64,000 bases of DNA from Microbacterium ginsengiterrae (GTDB lineage Bacteria > Actinomycetota > Actinomycetes > Actinomycetales > Microbacteriaceae), in NCBI RefSeq assembly GCF_014205075.1, contig NZ_JACHMU010000001.1:1-64000 (forward strand), given 5' to 3'. Of this stretch, positions 1 through 8,094 are shown piece by piece (position 1 is the stretch's first letter; each line of letters opens with the position of its first letter). The notes under the pieces were generated by a model, which was not told the DNA's origin, made no database searches, and saw only the letters and a list, made by a program, of their open reading frames with translations. The position numbers and the translations under genes are program-made.

Positions 1-425
1 TCGGTGTAGGCGAGGACGGACTCGCGCGCCTTCCCGTTGAAGACATCGATGCCCATGTCCTCGATCTCGCTCTTCTCGGTGATCCCGAGCTGCTTCATCG
101 CCTCGAGTTCGGCGGGAAGACCGTGGGTGTCCCAGCCGAAGACGCGGTCGACCTTCTTGCCGCGCATGGTCTGGAAGCGCGGGAAGAGGTCCTTCGCGTA
201 CCCGGTGAGCAGGTGCCCGTAGTGGGGCAGTCCGTTGGCGAACGGAGGGCCGTCGTAGAAGACCCACTCATCGGCATCCTCGCGCTGGGCGATGGAGGCG
301 CGGAAGGTGTCGTCCTGCTTCCAGAACTCGAGGACGTCCTTCTCGATCTCGGGGAACCGCGGGCTGGCGGCGACGGAGGAGGTCGAAGCGGCGGGGCCGA
401 AGGCGGAGGTGCGGGGATAGGTCAT
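1..425 (-). CDS. ileS: Isoleucyl-tRNA synthetase, N-terminal part (cut by window start)
   Basis: Charges tRNA-Ile with isoleucine in the cytoplasm. Only the first ~141 residues are inside the window. They contain the class I signature region ([15 protein letters not shown], the HIGH-type ATP site) and [10 protein letters not shown], both typical of IleS. The start is the ATG at 425, which begins [10 protein letters not shown]. The gene is preceded by an isoleucine-type T-box leader, which independently supports IleS over the closely related ValS and LeuS; a separate valS lies at 10844. Truncation is only from the window edge. Confidence 0.95.
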   Translation of the reverse strand, partial: MTYPRTSAFGPAASTSSVAASPRFPEIEKDVLEFWKQDDTFRASIAQREDADEWVFYDGPPFANGLPHYGHLLTGYAKDLFPRFQTMRGKKVDRVFGWDTHGLPAELEAMKQLGITEKSEIEDMGIDVFNGKARESVLAYT

Positions 426-634
426 CGTGTCTCGCAGAGATCGTGGGCGGATGCTGCTGCGAGGACGACCCTGTACAGGACCGCGGTACCACCTCGCGTG
501 CCGCGCCTCACGGCGCTGCCCCTCTCACTGCGGCGATGACGGGCCTGCCCCGCTCGGTTCTACTGGGTCACACGGACCGTTCTTCCGAGAGCTCCCCGGT
601 GATGGCCGGATCGATGCTGGTGCGTCCATTGTAC
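426..634 (-). promoter_or_regulatory. Translational T-box riboswitch of ileS, with its promoter
   Basis: A -10 box TACAAT lies at 634-629. The leader then shows a short Stem I with a candidate Ile specifier AUC at about 603-601 in GGCCATCACCGGGGAGC, the linker AGTAGAACCGAGCGGG, and the T-box core GAGGTGGTACCGCGG near 495-481. GCGAGG (497-492) can pair with CCTCGC (464-459) to form the antisequestrator. The same 3' arm, CTCGCAG (463-457), can instead pair with CTGCGAG (437-431), directly beside the start codon. That is an on/off switch at the ribosome site rather than a terminator, as known for actinobacterial ileS T-boxes. Uncharged tRNA-Ile should switch translation on. Confidence 0.9.
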
Positions 635-674
635 GCGGCATCCGCTCTCTCGTGGGGCCGCGTGTGCGCCGCAC

Positions 675-748
675 GAATCCCGCAGAACGGCACGCATCTC
701 GCAGGCATCTGCCCTGTCTCTGCGTGAACCGTGCTGTTCTGCGAGATC
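675..748. repeat. Copy A of a 74-bp intergenic repeat with inverted ends
   Basis: Bounded by CCGCAGAA and TTCTGCGAG, nearly inverted ends. It shares with the element at 1118-1190 the blocks GAATC(C/T)CGCAGAA, ATCTCGCAGGCAT and GTGCTGTTCTGCGAG, in the same order and spacing. It lies just downstream of the decayed gene at 758-1016. Function unknown; it resembles a small non-autonomous mobile or palindromic repeat. Confidence 0.75.
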
Positions 749-757
749 TGAGCAGGC

Positions 758-1016
758 TCAGGCGGCGTGCAGACCCTGCGCCACGGCGCGCATGATGAGG
801 TCCTGCACGAGCGGCCATTCGAACGACGAGCAATGGATCGGCGTCGGGAGAGGCCAACCATCCCTGGCGGATCCGCACGAGCTCGCCCTCCGCGACCGCG
901 GTCTCGAACGCCGTGCGGCGGAAGCCGAGCTCGCGCATGTCCGCCGTGCGCGCGACGCCACCGCGGACGGCGACCGCGTCTGCCAGCTGCGAGCGGAGGC
1001 CCGAGGACATGCGCAT
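758..1016 (-). pseudogene. Remnant of an AbiEi-like (type IV antitoxin family) gene
   Basis: The 5' part reads as an AbiEi-type N-terminal winged-helix domain, starting MRMSSGLRSQLADAV and ending near the motif VRIRQGWLASPDADP (about 55 residues). The frame then loses homology. In another frame the last 20 codons read EWPLVQDLIMRAVAQGLHAA and end at the TGA at 758, which resembles the C-terminal end of full-length relatives that carry a nuclease-like C-terminal domain. The middle (roughly 200 residues in intact relatives, from general knowledge) is gone, with a frame change at the junction. An upstream ATG at 1055 exists but adds nothing recognisable. Confidence 0.65.
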
Positions 1017-1117
1017 CAGCCTTGCGCCGTCGCATCCGCTCGCAGCCTTGCGCAACCGCGATCAGTGCGCGCTGGGCCGCTTCACGTGCCGGTGCAGAAC
1101 GAGTCGCTGCTCGCCGG

Positions 1118-1190
1118 AATCTCGCAGAATCGCCCAGATCTCGCAGGCATTCGCGAGATCTCTGGGAGATCAGTGCTGTTCTGCGAGTTC
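1118..1190. repeat. Copy B of the 74-bp intergenic repeat
   Basis: Same orientation as the copy at 675-748. It is bounded by CTCGCAGAA (1121-1129) and TTCTGCGAG (1179-1187), an exact 9-bp inverted pair. The two copies bracket the AbiEi-like remnant, one just upstream of its start and one just beyond its stop. Confidence 0.75.
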
Positions 1191-1198
1191 CGTGCGCA

Positions 1199-1891
1199 TC
1201 ATCCCTCGCGGTGGTAGCCGTGCAGGTCGTCCTGCACGCCGTTGATCCAGATCTCCGCGCCGCCGTCGGGATCGGGGAGACGGATCGTTCGCGCGAACGC
1301 CTCATCGACGACGGAGGCCGCGAAGCCGGCGTCACGCAACCGCGCGGCAAGCGCGTCGAGATCGCCGCGCGCCTCGAAGGACAGTCCGATCCGCGCCTCG
1401 CCCTCGTGCAGCCCGATCGACCCGCCGTCGCACAGCATCTCCACCCAGCCGCCCCTGTCGGCTGCGACGCCCGCCCGGAATCCGAGCGCATCGAGGATCG
1501 CACGCGGCTCGTCGAGCTCGGGCTGGAACCAGATCGGCTGCACGGCGATGTCACCGATGCCGCGCTGCACCGCCCCCTCGGACACCGACACCGCGATCCC
1601 GGATGCCGGCCGCACGAGGAGCATCTCCCCCACGCCGTCCATGACGAGCCGCTGCGTCGCGAACCCGTCGAGGGCGGATGCCGCGGCATCCAGCTCCGGC
1701 ACGATGAGGTGGATGTCGACGGTTCCCGCAGGATGCTGCTCCGTGACGCCGTGGACGGCCAGCACTCCGTCGGCGTGGAACTCCGCCCATTCGGCCGTCG
1801 GTTCGAACGGCGCCACGAAGCCGAGCGCCTCGGCGAGCGTCCACCACCGCTCAGGCTCGGCGGTGTACAAGATCTGCTGCACGACGGTCAT
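1199..1891 (-). CDS. VOC (glyoxalase/bleomycin-resistance) family protein
   Basis: A 230-residue protein built of two vicinal-oxygen-chelate half-modules (about 1-110 and 115-225). It opens [17 protein letters not shown] and ends with a typical strand motif, [19 protein letters not shown] proteins are metal-dependent lyases, dioxygenases or drug-binding proteins; the substrate cannot be told here. The first module looks degenerate in metal ligands. Its ATG overlaps the stop of the upstream ribbon-helix-helix gene by four bases (ATGA), so the two are translationally coupled. The family call is firm; the function is open. Confidence 0.8.
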   Translation of the reverse strand: MTVVQQILYTAEPERWWTLAEALGFVAPFEPTAEWAEFHADGVLAVHGVTEQHPAGTVDIHLIVPELDAAASALDGFATQRLVMDGVGEMLLVRPASGIAVSVSEGAVQRGIGDIAVQPIWFQPELDEPRAILDALGFRAGVAADRGGWVEMLCDGGSIGLHEGEARIGLSFEARGDLDALAARLRDAGFAASVVDEAFARTIRLPDPDGGAEIWINGVQDDLHGYHREG

Positions 1892-2040
1892 GACGGCACC
1901 TCCAGGTAGGCACGCAAGGCCTTCTCGACCAGCGCGGAGAGGCTCGCCCCCTCGTCGATCGCGCGATGCTTGACCTCCCGCACGAGGTCGGGCGGGAGAT
2001 ACACGTTGAACTGCACCTTCGGCTTCGCATCTGCTTGCAT
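1888..2040 (-). CDS. Small ribbon-helix-helix (CopG/Arc-type) protein
   Basis: A 50-residue protein starting [20 protein letters not shown]. The beta strand VQFNVYLP followed by two helices ([14 protein letters not shown] and [14 protein letters not shown]) is the classic ribbon-helix-helix DNA-binding fold. Dimers of such proteins usually repress their own operon. There is no Shine-Dalgarno; the ATG sits six bases after a TAAATT -10 box (2052-2047), suggesting a leaderless transcript. A 6-bp inverted repeat covers the start codon and is a plausible operator. It could be an antitoxin, but its partner gene encodes a VOC protein, not a known toxin. Confidence 0.8.
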   Translation of the reverse strand: MQADAKPKVQFNVYLPPDLVREVKHRAIDEGASLSALVEKALRAYLEVPS

Positions 2041-2073
2041 GCTAGCAATTTAGCATCGGCATCCGCGTAGGAT
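2039..2073. promoter_or_regulatory. Divergent leaderless promoters with an inverted repeat
   Basis: On the minus strand TAAATT (2052-2047) is six bases from the ATG at 2040. On the plus strand TAGGAT (2068-2073) is six bases from the ATG at 2080. ATGCTA (2039-2044) and TAGCAT (2051-2056) form an inverted repeat over the minus-strand -10 box and start codon, a likely operator for the ribbon-helix-helix protein. Confidence 0.65.
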
Positions 2074-2079
2074 CAAGAG

Positions 2080-2730
2080 ATGGCTCGAGCTTCGCAGTCC
2101 CCCGCCGCGCCGCGGGTCTCTCCACCCGATCTGCCGCCTGTCCTCGCACCCGCCGACCCCGGCCGCGCTGTCGATCTCATCGCGGCACGCCTCTCCCTGA
2201 CCGGCATCGCGGATCTCGCGCATGCCACCCTCGAGCAGTGCACCATCACCGCGGATGCCGATGCCGTCGATCTCCGCGGGGCGACACTGCTGGACGTCGA
2301 CGCGAACGACATGCGCGTCGCGTCCCTCTCGCTGCGCGACGCGAACATCCGCCGTGTGCGGATCACCGGTGGCCGCATGGGCACGCTCGACCTCAGCACG
2401 ACGCGCATCGACGAGCTCGCTCTGATCGACGTCCGCGTCGACTACCTCAACCTCGGGGCGGCGAAGGGCACGGACCTGCTGTTCAGCGGATGCAGCATCC
2501 GTACCCTCGACATGCCCCAGGCCCAACTGACCCGCGCCCGCTTCGATGACTGCCGCAGCGGCGAGGTGGATCCCCGTGGCCTCCGCGCGAAGGACGTCGA
2601 CCTGCGCGGGCTCGACGCCGCCGCCTACATCGACACCAACGGGCTCCGAGGCGTCACTCTCTCCCATGAGCAGGTTCAGTTGCTCGCCCCCGCCCTCGCC
2701 GCAGGTGTCGGCATCCACGTTCAGGACTGA
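2080..2730 (+). CDS. Pentapeptide-repeat family protein
   Basis: A 216-residue protein with a proline-rich N-terminus (about 1-30) followed by degenerate A(D/N)LxX-type five-residue repeats, for example VDLRGATLLDVDANDMRVA and KDVDLRGLDA. The repeats should fold as a right-handed quadrilateral beta helix. Some family members mimic DNA and protect gyrase; others have no known role, and nothing here decides. It has no signal peptide. The start has no ribosome site but lies six bases after TAGGAT, so it is probably leaderless. The 3' end overlaps the convergent ATPase gene by ten bases. Confidence 0.75.
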   Translation: MARASQSPAAPRVSPPDLPPVLAPADPGRAVDLIAARLSLTGIADLAHATLEQCTITADADAVDLRGATLLDVDANDMRVASLSLRDANIRRVRITGGRMGTLDLSTTRIDELALIDVRVDYLNLGAAKGTDLLFSGCSIRTLDMPQAQLTRARFDDCRSGEVDPRGLRAKDVDLRGLDAAAYIDTNGLRGVTLSHEQVQLLAPALAAGVGIHVQD

Positions 2731-3686
2731 ACGAGTAGCTCGGCGAGCTCCCCCAGTGCATCAGCCCCGGTGAGTTCGCCCTTCATCAACGGCACCTCGA
2801 TCACTGGGATGCCGGGGACGGATGTCCGCACCTTCGCGAGGTGCCGGTCCTCGACAGTGCGCCTCGCGCGCAGGATGTCGCCACCATCGGCGGGAGAGCG
2901 CCGGTTCGCGATGAGAGCGGTGACGCGCACGTCCATGCCGCCCAGCGCAGCGACCACCTCGAGTGTCTCGGCCACGGGAAGCGCCTCCGCCGTGAACGCG
3001 ACGACGAACCCGCTCGCTCGGTCGTCCGTGACCGCCGCCTGCAGGCCCACGAATCGTTCCCTGCGCCGCTGCAGCGTGCGGCGCAACTCCGCTTCCGTCG
3101 ATCGCTCGGGGTCGCCGCGTCCGGTGAGGCCCCGCATCGCCGCGGAGAAGCGTTCCGAGCGATCGCGATTGCGCAGCAACGTGTCCGTCCACCCGGCGAG
3201 CTGGCCGGGCAGCGCCAGCAGACGCAGCGTGTGCCCGGAGGGTGCCGTGTCGAACACGACGAGGTCGTAGTCTCTTCCGCCGAGTTCTGCGGCCTCGGCG
3301 ATCCGCTCGAGGACGGCGGATTCGTGACTGCCCGGCGCGAGCCTGGCACGCGCGAGATGCTCACGCGCCTGCGCATGCTGTCTCTCGGGAAGCAGTCGCA
3401 GCATCGTCTGCTCGACGGCGGCGAGATGACGATCGATCGTCCGGTCAGGGTCGATCTCCACGCCGTCGACCGCGCCACCGACGGGTGTGGCTAGGCGGAC
3501 CGGCTCGTCCCCCACCTCTCGCTCCCACAGATGGCCGAGGTTGTGCGCCGGGTCCGTCGACACGACGAGCACGCGAGCTCCCTGACGCGCACGCGCGAGC
3601 GCGATCGCCGAGGCGAGCGAGGTCTTGCCCACCCCGCCCTTGCCGCCGACGAACAGCAGTCGGCGTTCCGGGTCCGTCAGCAGCAT
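2721..3686 (-). CDS. ArsA/Get3-family ATPase
   Basis: A 321-residue SIMIBI-class ATPase. The deviant Walker A GGKGGVGKTS is near residues 14-23, STDPAHNLGHLW follows as the switch I type motif, and VVFDTAPSGHTLRLL is the switch II type motif. Family members either drive arsenite efflux or, like Get3, escort hydrophobic tail segments. No arsenite pump or ArsR/ArsD gene is nearby. The ATG lies inside the last codons of the upstream Cys-Cys protein gene (10-base overlap), so the two are tightly coupled. They sit directly behind cstA, which suggests a role with that transporter rather than arsenic. Confidence 0.85.
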   Translation of the reverse strand: MLLTDPERRLLFVGGKGGVGKTSLASAIALARARQGARVLVVSTDPAHNLGHLWEREVGDEPVRLATPVGGAVDGVEIDPDRTIDRHLAAVEQTMLRLLPERQHAQAREHLARARLAPGSHESAVLERIAEAAELGGRDYDLVVFDTAPSGHTLRLLALPGQLAGWTDTLLRNRDRSERFSAAMRGLTGRGDPERSTEAELRRTLQRRRERFVGLQAAVTDDRASGFVVAFTAEALPVAETLEVVAALGGMDVRVTALIANRRSPADGGDILRARRTVEDRHLAKVRTSVPGIPVIEVPLMKGELTGADALGELAELLVQS

Positions 3687-3961
3687 GTCATCTGGTCCAG
3701 CGGTGATCGCGGCATGCCCATCCGTCGGTGCCAGGCATGGAACTCCTCGGCGAGGAGCGGCATGAGCTCTGCGCTGTAGTACGCGGCCGGGTCTGGCACG
3801 CCCAGCGCTTCCCCGAGCACGACGAGCGTGAACAGGTCGTCCTCATCGCGTCGTTCTCGAGCGAGCGCCTGCCGGTAGGGACCGGCGTAATACTCGTTCA
3901 GCCCGGCGCGGAAGGCGGCCCAGCGCCGCGCTAAGCGCGGGGCCGCCGTCCGATGCGTCAC
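3677..3961 (-). CDS. Small Cys-Cys-ending protein (cory-CC-star type)
   Basis: A 94-residue protein that ends QMTCC directly before the stop. From memory this matches the actinobacterial family named cory-CC-star. The C-terminal Cys-Cys recalls the small YbdD/YjiX proteins encoded with cstA/btsT in Enterobacteria, which are needed for pyruvate uptake and also end in CC. The body contains LNEYYAGPYRQAL and aromatic-rich helices. The start is a GTG three bases after the cstA stop, with GAGGTC as a ribosome site inside cstA. Its last codons overlap the ATPase start. Function inferred from context only. Confidence 0.75.
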   Translation of the reverse strand: MTHRTAAPRLARRWAAFRAGLNEYYAGPYRQALARERRDEDDLFTLVVLGEALGVPDPAAYYSAELMPLLAEEFHAWHRRMGMPRSPLDQMTCC

Positions 3962-3964
3962 GTG

Positions 3965-5692
3965 TCAGACCTCCTCGCGCACCGCCTGGATCCCGGCATC
4001 CTCGTCCTCGGGCTCCGGCGGGGACGCCGCGGCCTTGCGCATGGCGATCACCGCCTCGATGGCGACCCAGACGCTCGCGACGATGATGATCACATCGAGT
4101 GCGAACAACAACCAGTCCGGCTCTGACGGGTTCGTGAAGGAGAAGAGCTGTTCGAGGGCCGCCCAGAACGACATCACGAAGACGAAGATCAGCGGGAGCA
4201 GTGCCGGCAGGATGTTGCGGCGCTTCCGGATCAGCATCACGGTGAGGATCGACAGTGTCAGCGCGGCCAGCAGCTGGTTCGTCGTGCCGAACAGCGGCCA
4301 GATACGCAGTCCGCCGTCTCCCCCGAGCCCCTGCGAGAAGGTCAGGCCGAGGCCGACGACCACCACCACGAGCGTCGCGGCGACCTTCGGGATCTTCACG
4401 TGCACGGCGTCGCCGATCTCCTGGACGACGAAACGCAGCAGGCGCATGCCGGTGTCCATGGTCGTCGCCGCGAACAGCACCGCCATCGTCGCGAGTACGG
4501 TCGCACTGAGGGATGCCGGCAGGCCGATTCCGTTCTCCAGCAGCGCCCCACCGCCCTGCACGAACGCGCCGACGCCGCCGGCTCCGAAGGAGCTGTAGAC
4601 CTCTTCCCATTCGGCGACCGTGCGGAACCCGCCGATCACGGCGAGGATCGTGCCGAGCGACAGCAGACCCTCGCCGACCGCACCGAAGTAACCGACGAAG
4701 CGCGCGTCGGTCTCCTTGTCGAGCTGCTTCGAGCTCGTTCCCGAGGAGACCATGCCATGGAAGCCGGAGATGGCACCGCAGGCAATGGTGACGAACAGCA
4801 GCGGGATCATGCTCGGTGTGCCTTCCGGCAGCGCCGTGTTGATCATCGGCGCGACGATCTCCGGCTTGTCGGCCGCGAACAGCGTGCCGATCAGGACAGC
4901 ACCGTAGAGCAGACCGAGACCGACGAAGAGTTGGACCCCGTTGATGTAGTCGCGCGGCTGGAGCAGCACCCAGACCGGAAGAAGCGACGCAATAGCACCG
5001 TAGACGAACAGCGCGAGGATCCAGAAGGTGGCCGGGCCCATGCCGAGGAAGTCGTCAGGCAGCACGACGGGCATCTGGTCGCCGAGCACGATCAACGCGT
5101 AGAGCGCCGCGACACCGACGATGGTCACCGGGAGCAGGGGCCAGCGAAGGCGGTAGACCGCGACCCCCACGAGCAGCGCCACGATGATCGCGCCCCAGGT
5201 CGGGATCACAGCGGAAGGAGTGCTGATGAGCAGGTTCTTGATGACGACCGCGAATGCTGCGATCACCATGAGCAGCAGGAGGAAGATCACGACGAGGAAC
5301 AGGTTGGCGCCACGTTTGCCGATGTAGCGCGCGGAGAGTGCACCGATCGATCGGCCCTTGTTGCGCGTCGACGCCCACAGGGCGCCGAAGTCATGCATCC
5401 CCGCGAAGAAGACCGTTCCGAGCGTCACCCACAGGAAGGCAGGGAGCCATCCCCAGATGACGGCGATGGCCGGCCCGACGATCGGGGCCGCCCCGGCAAC
5501 AGAAGTGAAATGGTGCCCCCACAGGATGAACTTGTTCGTCGGCATGTAATCCACACCGTCTCTGAGTTCGTGCGCAGGCGTCGTGTACGACGCGTCGAGC
5601 CGGTACACCCGTTTGGCCAGGTACCTCGAGTACACGAGGTATCCGAACACGAACAGAGCGAGGCCGATGAGCATCAGTAGGACAGGACTCAT
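3965..5692 (-). CDS. cstA: Carbon-starvation protein CstA family transporter
   Basis: A 575-residue polytopic membrane protein beginning MSPVLLMLIGLALFVFGYLV. Motifs typical of CstA include NKFILWGHHFTSVAGAAPIVGPA and the FHGMVSSGT segment. About 14-16 hydrophobic segments are visible. The E. coli relatives CstA and BtsT take up pyruvate (and were linked to peptides). This one is shorter than the ~700-residue E. coli proteins. I chose the ATG at 5692 because GAGAGGAAG precedes it by a good distance; a longer frame to 5752 has no signal. Likely -10 TACGGT at 5748-5743. It heads a three-gene unit with the CC protein and the ATPase. Confidence 0.9.
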   Translation of the reverse strand: MSPVLLMLIGLALFVFGYLVYSRYLAKRVYRLDASYTTPAHELRDGVDYMPTNKFILWGHHFTSVAGAAPIVGPAIAVIWGWLPAFLWVTLGTVFFAGMHDFGALWASTRNKGRSIGALSARYIGKRGANLFLVVIFLLLLMVIAAFAVVIKNLLISTPSAVIPTWGAIIVALLVGVAVYRLRWPLLPVTIVGVAALYALIVLGDQMPVVLPDDFLGMGPATFWILALFVYGAIASLLPVWVLLQPRDYINGVQLFVGLGLLYGAVLIGTLFAADKPEIVAPMINTALPEGTPSMIPLLFVTIACGAISGFHGMVSSGTSSKQLDKETDARFVGYFGAVGEGLLSLGTILAVIGGFRTVAEWEEVYSSFGAGGVGAFVQGGGALLENGIGLPASLSATVLATMAVLFAATTMDTGMRLLRFVVQEIGDAVHVKIPKVAATLVVVVVGLGLTFSQGLGGDGGLRIWPLFGTTNQLLAALTLSILTVMLIRKRRNILPALLPLIFVFVMSFWAALEQLFSFTNPSEPDWLLFALDVIIIVASVWVAIEAVIAMRKAAASPPEPEDEDAGIQAVREEV

Positions 5693-5797
5693 GGGCGATC
5701 TTCCTCTCTCATGACGACAGCTCCGTCGCCATGTGGTGCCCCACCGTAGCAAACCTGAAAGAACGCTGAGCGAGGAGGCTCGGGGTGTCGGCGGGCC

Positions 5798-7285
5798 TCA
5801 CCGCGCCGCGAGCAGCTCCTGGGTGAACGGATGCTGCGGGTCGTCGAAGACCCCCGCCACCGGCCCCTGCTCCACGATCACGCCGTCCTGCATCACGAGC
5901 ACCTCATCGGCGACGGCCGCGACCACATCGAGGTCGTGCGAGACGAAGATCATCGTGAGGCCGCGGTCGCGCTGCAGCCGACCGAGGAGCTGCAGCACCC
6001 GCTCTCGGACGGAGGGATCCAGTGCGGAGACCGGTTCGTCGAGCACGAGGATGTCCGGTTCCGCGGCGAGCGCGCGAGCGATCGCCGCGCGTTGACGCTG
6101 ACCTCCCGACAGCTGCGCCGGACGCCGTCCGGCGAGCTCGGCATCCAGGCCCACCTCCGCCAGGAGCGCGCTGACCCCCGCGTCCCGCTCCGACCGTGCG
6201 ACTCCACCGGCGGCGAGCGCTTCCCGCAGCGAGCGCCCCACCGTCCACCGCGGGTCGAACGCTCCCAACGGGTTCTGGTGGACGAGCTGCACCCTGTGGG
6301 CTCCCGGCCACCGCAGATCCCCGGCGTCCGGGCGCTCCACCCCGACGATCATCCGTGCGAGCGTCGTCTTCCCCGAACCCGACTCTCCGACCACGCCCAG
6401 TGTCCGTCCTCCGCGCACGGTGAAGGAGGCGCCGCGGACGGCCGGCGTGCCGGAGAAGCTCTTGGAGACGTCGACCGCGGTCAGCACCGCCGCCCCCTCG
6501 TCGAGTCGTGCGGCTCGGGGCTCATGCGCCGTCGCGGCGATGAGCGCGCGCGTGTAGGGGTCGGCCGGAGCATCGAGGACCTCGCTCGTCGAGCCCTCTT
6601 CGATCACCCGTCCTGAGCGCATCACGAGCACCCGATCGGCCACCCGGCGCACGGCGGCGAAGTCGTGACTGATGAAGACCACGGCGGTGCCGGCATCCGC
6701 GATCTCACGCAGCAGTGCCAGTACGCGAGCCTGCACGGTCGCATCGAGCGCGGTCGTCGGTTCGTCCGCGACGAGGACTGCGGGCGCGGCCGCGAGCGCA
6801 GAGGCGATCAGGGCGCGCTGCCGGAGCCCGCCGCTGAGCTCGTGCGGGTACTGGGCGGCGCGGGAGTGCGGTGACGGCATCCCGACCGATCGCAGCAGCT
6901 CGTGCACCTTCGCACGTCGCTCGGCCGCGCTCTGGCGCGTGTGGATCTCGAGCGGCTCCGCCACCTCGGCGCCGATCCGGCGGAGAGGGTCGAGAGAGAC
7001 CAGGGCGTCCTGTGAGACGAGCGCGACACGAGACCCGCGGATTCCTCGCCACTGTCGTTCCGACGCACGACGGAGATCGACCCCGTCGATGTCGAGCGCG
7101 CGAGCACTCACCTGCGCGGTTGAGGGGGTCAGTCCGAGCAGCGCCGACGCTGTCAGCGACTTGCCCGCTCCGGATTCGCCGACCAGGGCGACGCACTCGC
7201 CGGGCGCGACGTCGAACGACACCCCGTCGACGAGCACCCGCGCTCCGATGGCGATCGACAGATCCTCTACGCGCAGTACCGTCAT
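5798..7285 (-). CDS. Fused double ATP-binding protein of a peptide/nickel-type ABC importer
   Basis: A 495-residue protein with two complete ABC cassettes, equal to DppD plus DppF in one chain. Cassette 1 has Walker A GESGAGKS and signature LSGGLRQRA; cassette 2 has GESGSGKT and LSGGQRQRA. Walker B LVADEPTTAL and LVLDEPVSAL are both intact, so both sites should hydrolyse ATP. It powers uptake through the two permeases upstream. Its ATG overlaps the stop of the second permease by four bases (ATGA). Substrate is probably oligopeptides or a related solute. Last gene of its operon. Confidence 0.92.
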   Translation of the reverse strand: MTVLRVEDLSIAIGARVLVDGVSFDVAPGECVALVGESGAGKSLTASALLGLTPSTAQVSARALDIDGVDLRRASERQWRGIRGSRVALVSQDALVSLDPLRRIGAEVAEPLEIHTRQSAAERRAKVHELLRSVGMPSPHSRAAQYPHELSGGLRQRALIASALAAAPAVLVADEPTTALDATVQARVLALLREIADAGTAVVFISHDFAAVRRVADRVLVMRSGRVIEEGSTSEVLDAPADPYTRALIAATAHEPRAARLDEGAAVLTAVDVSKSFSGTPAVRGASFTVRGGRTLGVVGESGSGKTTLARMIVGVERPDAGDLRWPGAHRVQLVHQNPLGAFDPRWTVGRSLREALAAGGVARSERDAGVSALLAEVGLDAELAGRRPAQLSGGQRQRAAIARALAAEPDILVLDEPVSALDPSVRERVLQLLGRLQRDRGLTMIFVSHDLDVVAAVADEVLVMQDGVIVEQGPVAGVFDDPQHPFTQELLAAR

Positions 7286-8094
7286 GAGGTTCTCCCTTCG
7301 GCCCTCGCCCGCAGGGCCCGGCCGACCACGGTGGCCGAGATCACGGTCAGGGTGATCGCGAGGCCGGGGAACACCGAGATCCACCACGCCGAACCCAGCA
7401 CGTTGCGGCCGCCGGAGAGCATGAGACCCCACTCCGGCACCGGCTCGACGGGTCCGAGTCCGAGGAAGCTGAGACCGGCGACGGCGAGGATGCTCGTCCC
7501 GATCCCGATGGTCGCCAGGACGCTGAGCGAGCCGATCACCCCGGGGATCACGTGCCGGGTGAACGCCTGCAGAGGCGGCACCCCGAGGATCTTCGCGGCT
7601 TCGACGTGCTCGGCGAGCGCGAATGTCCGCGTCTGCACGCGTGCGAGCCGGACGTACACCGGTATGGCGGCGATCGTCACTGCCACGGCGACGTTCGCCG
7701 GGCCCGGTCCGAGGATCGCGACGACGACGAGCGCGACGAGGAACTCGGGGAACGCCATCAGCACGTCCGTGATCCGCATCGCGACCGCGTCGACGGGGCG
7801 CGGCGCGACGGCGGACAGGGATCCGATGATCAGCCCGAGAACGAGCGCGAGCGCTGTGGCGAGGACGCCGATCCCCACCGAACGCCCCGCCCCGTGGACG
7901 ACCCTCGAGAACACGTCGCGCCCGCTCTGGTCGGTGCCGAAGAGATGCGCAGCGCTCGGCGGCTCGAGCGCGGCGCGCACGTCCACCCGGAGCGGGTCCG
8001 CCGGGGCGATCACGTGCGGGAAGAGCGCCATGGCCGCGATCACAGCGAGGACGAGGAGTGCGAGGCCGAGCACGATCCGGCGGGAGACGCTCAT
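7282..8094 (-). CDS. Peptide/nickel-type ABC transporter permease (DppC-like)
   Basis: A 270-residue inner-membrane permease. After a first membrane segment (about 8-28) it carries the DppC-type motif HLFGTDQSGRDVFSRV, then the binding-protein-dependent transport domain with the EAA loop EHVEAAKILGVPP. Five to six membrane segments are visible. It pairs with the DppB-like permease, whose stop codon it overlaps (ATGA), and it overlaps the ATPase gene at its own end, so the order binding protein, DppB, DppC, ATPase is one transcript. A longer reading frame upstream is unsupported. Confidence 0.92.
   Translation of the reverse strand: MSVSRRIVLGLALLVLAVIAAMALFPHVIAPADPLRVDVRAALEPPSAAHLFGTDQSGRDVFSRVVHGAGRSVGIGVLATALALVLGLIIGSLSAVAPRPVDAVAMRITDVLMAFPEFLVALVVVAILGPGPANVAVAVTIAAIPVYVRLARVQTRTFALAEHVEAAKILGVPPLQAFTRHVIPGVIGSLSVLATIGIGTSILAVAGLSFLGLGPVEPVPEWGLMLSGGRNVLGSAWWISVFPGLAITLTVISATVVGRALRARAEGRTS

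Noticed and set aside
1199..2040. Type II toxin-antitoxin reading of the RHH/VOC pair
   Set aside because: The second protein is a 230-residue VOC fold, not a RelE, PIN or MazF-type toxin, so a toxin-antitoxin label is unsupported.
2721..3961. Arsenic resistance operon
   Set aside because: The ATPase is ArsA-like, but no arsenite permease, ArsD, arsenate reductase or ArsR is adjacent; the neighbours are cstA and the CC protein.
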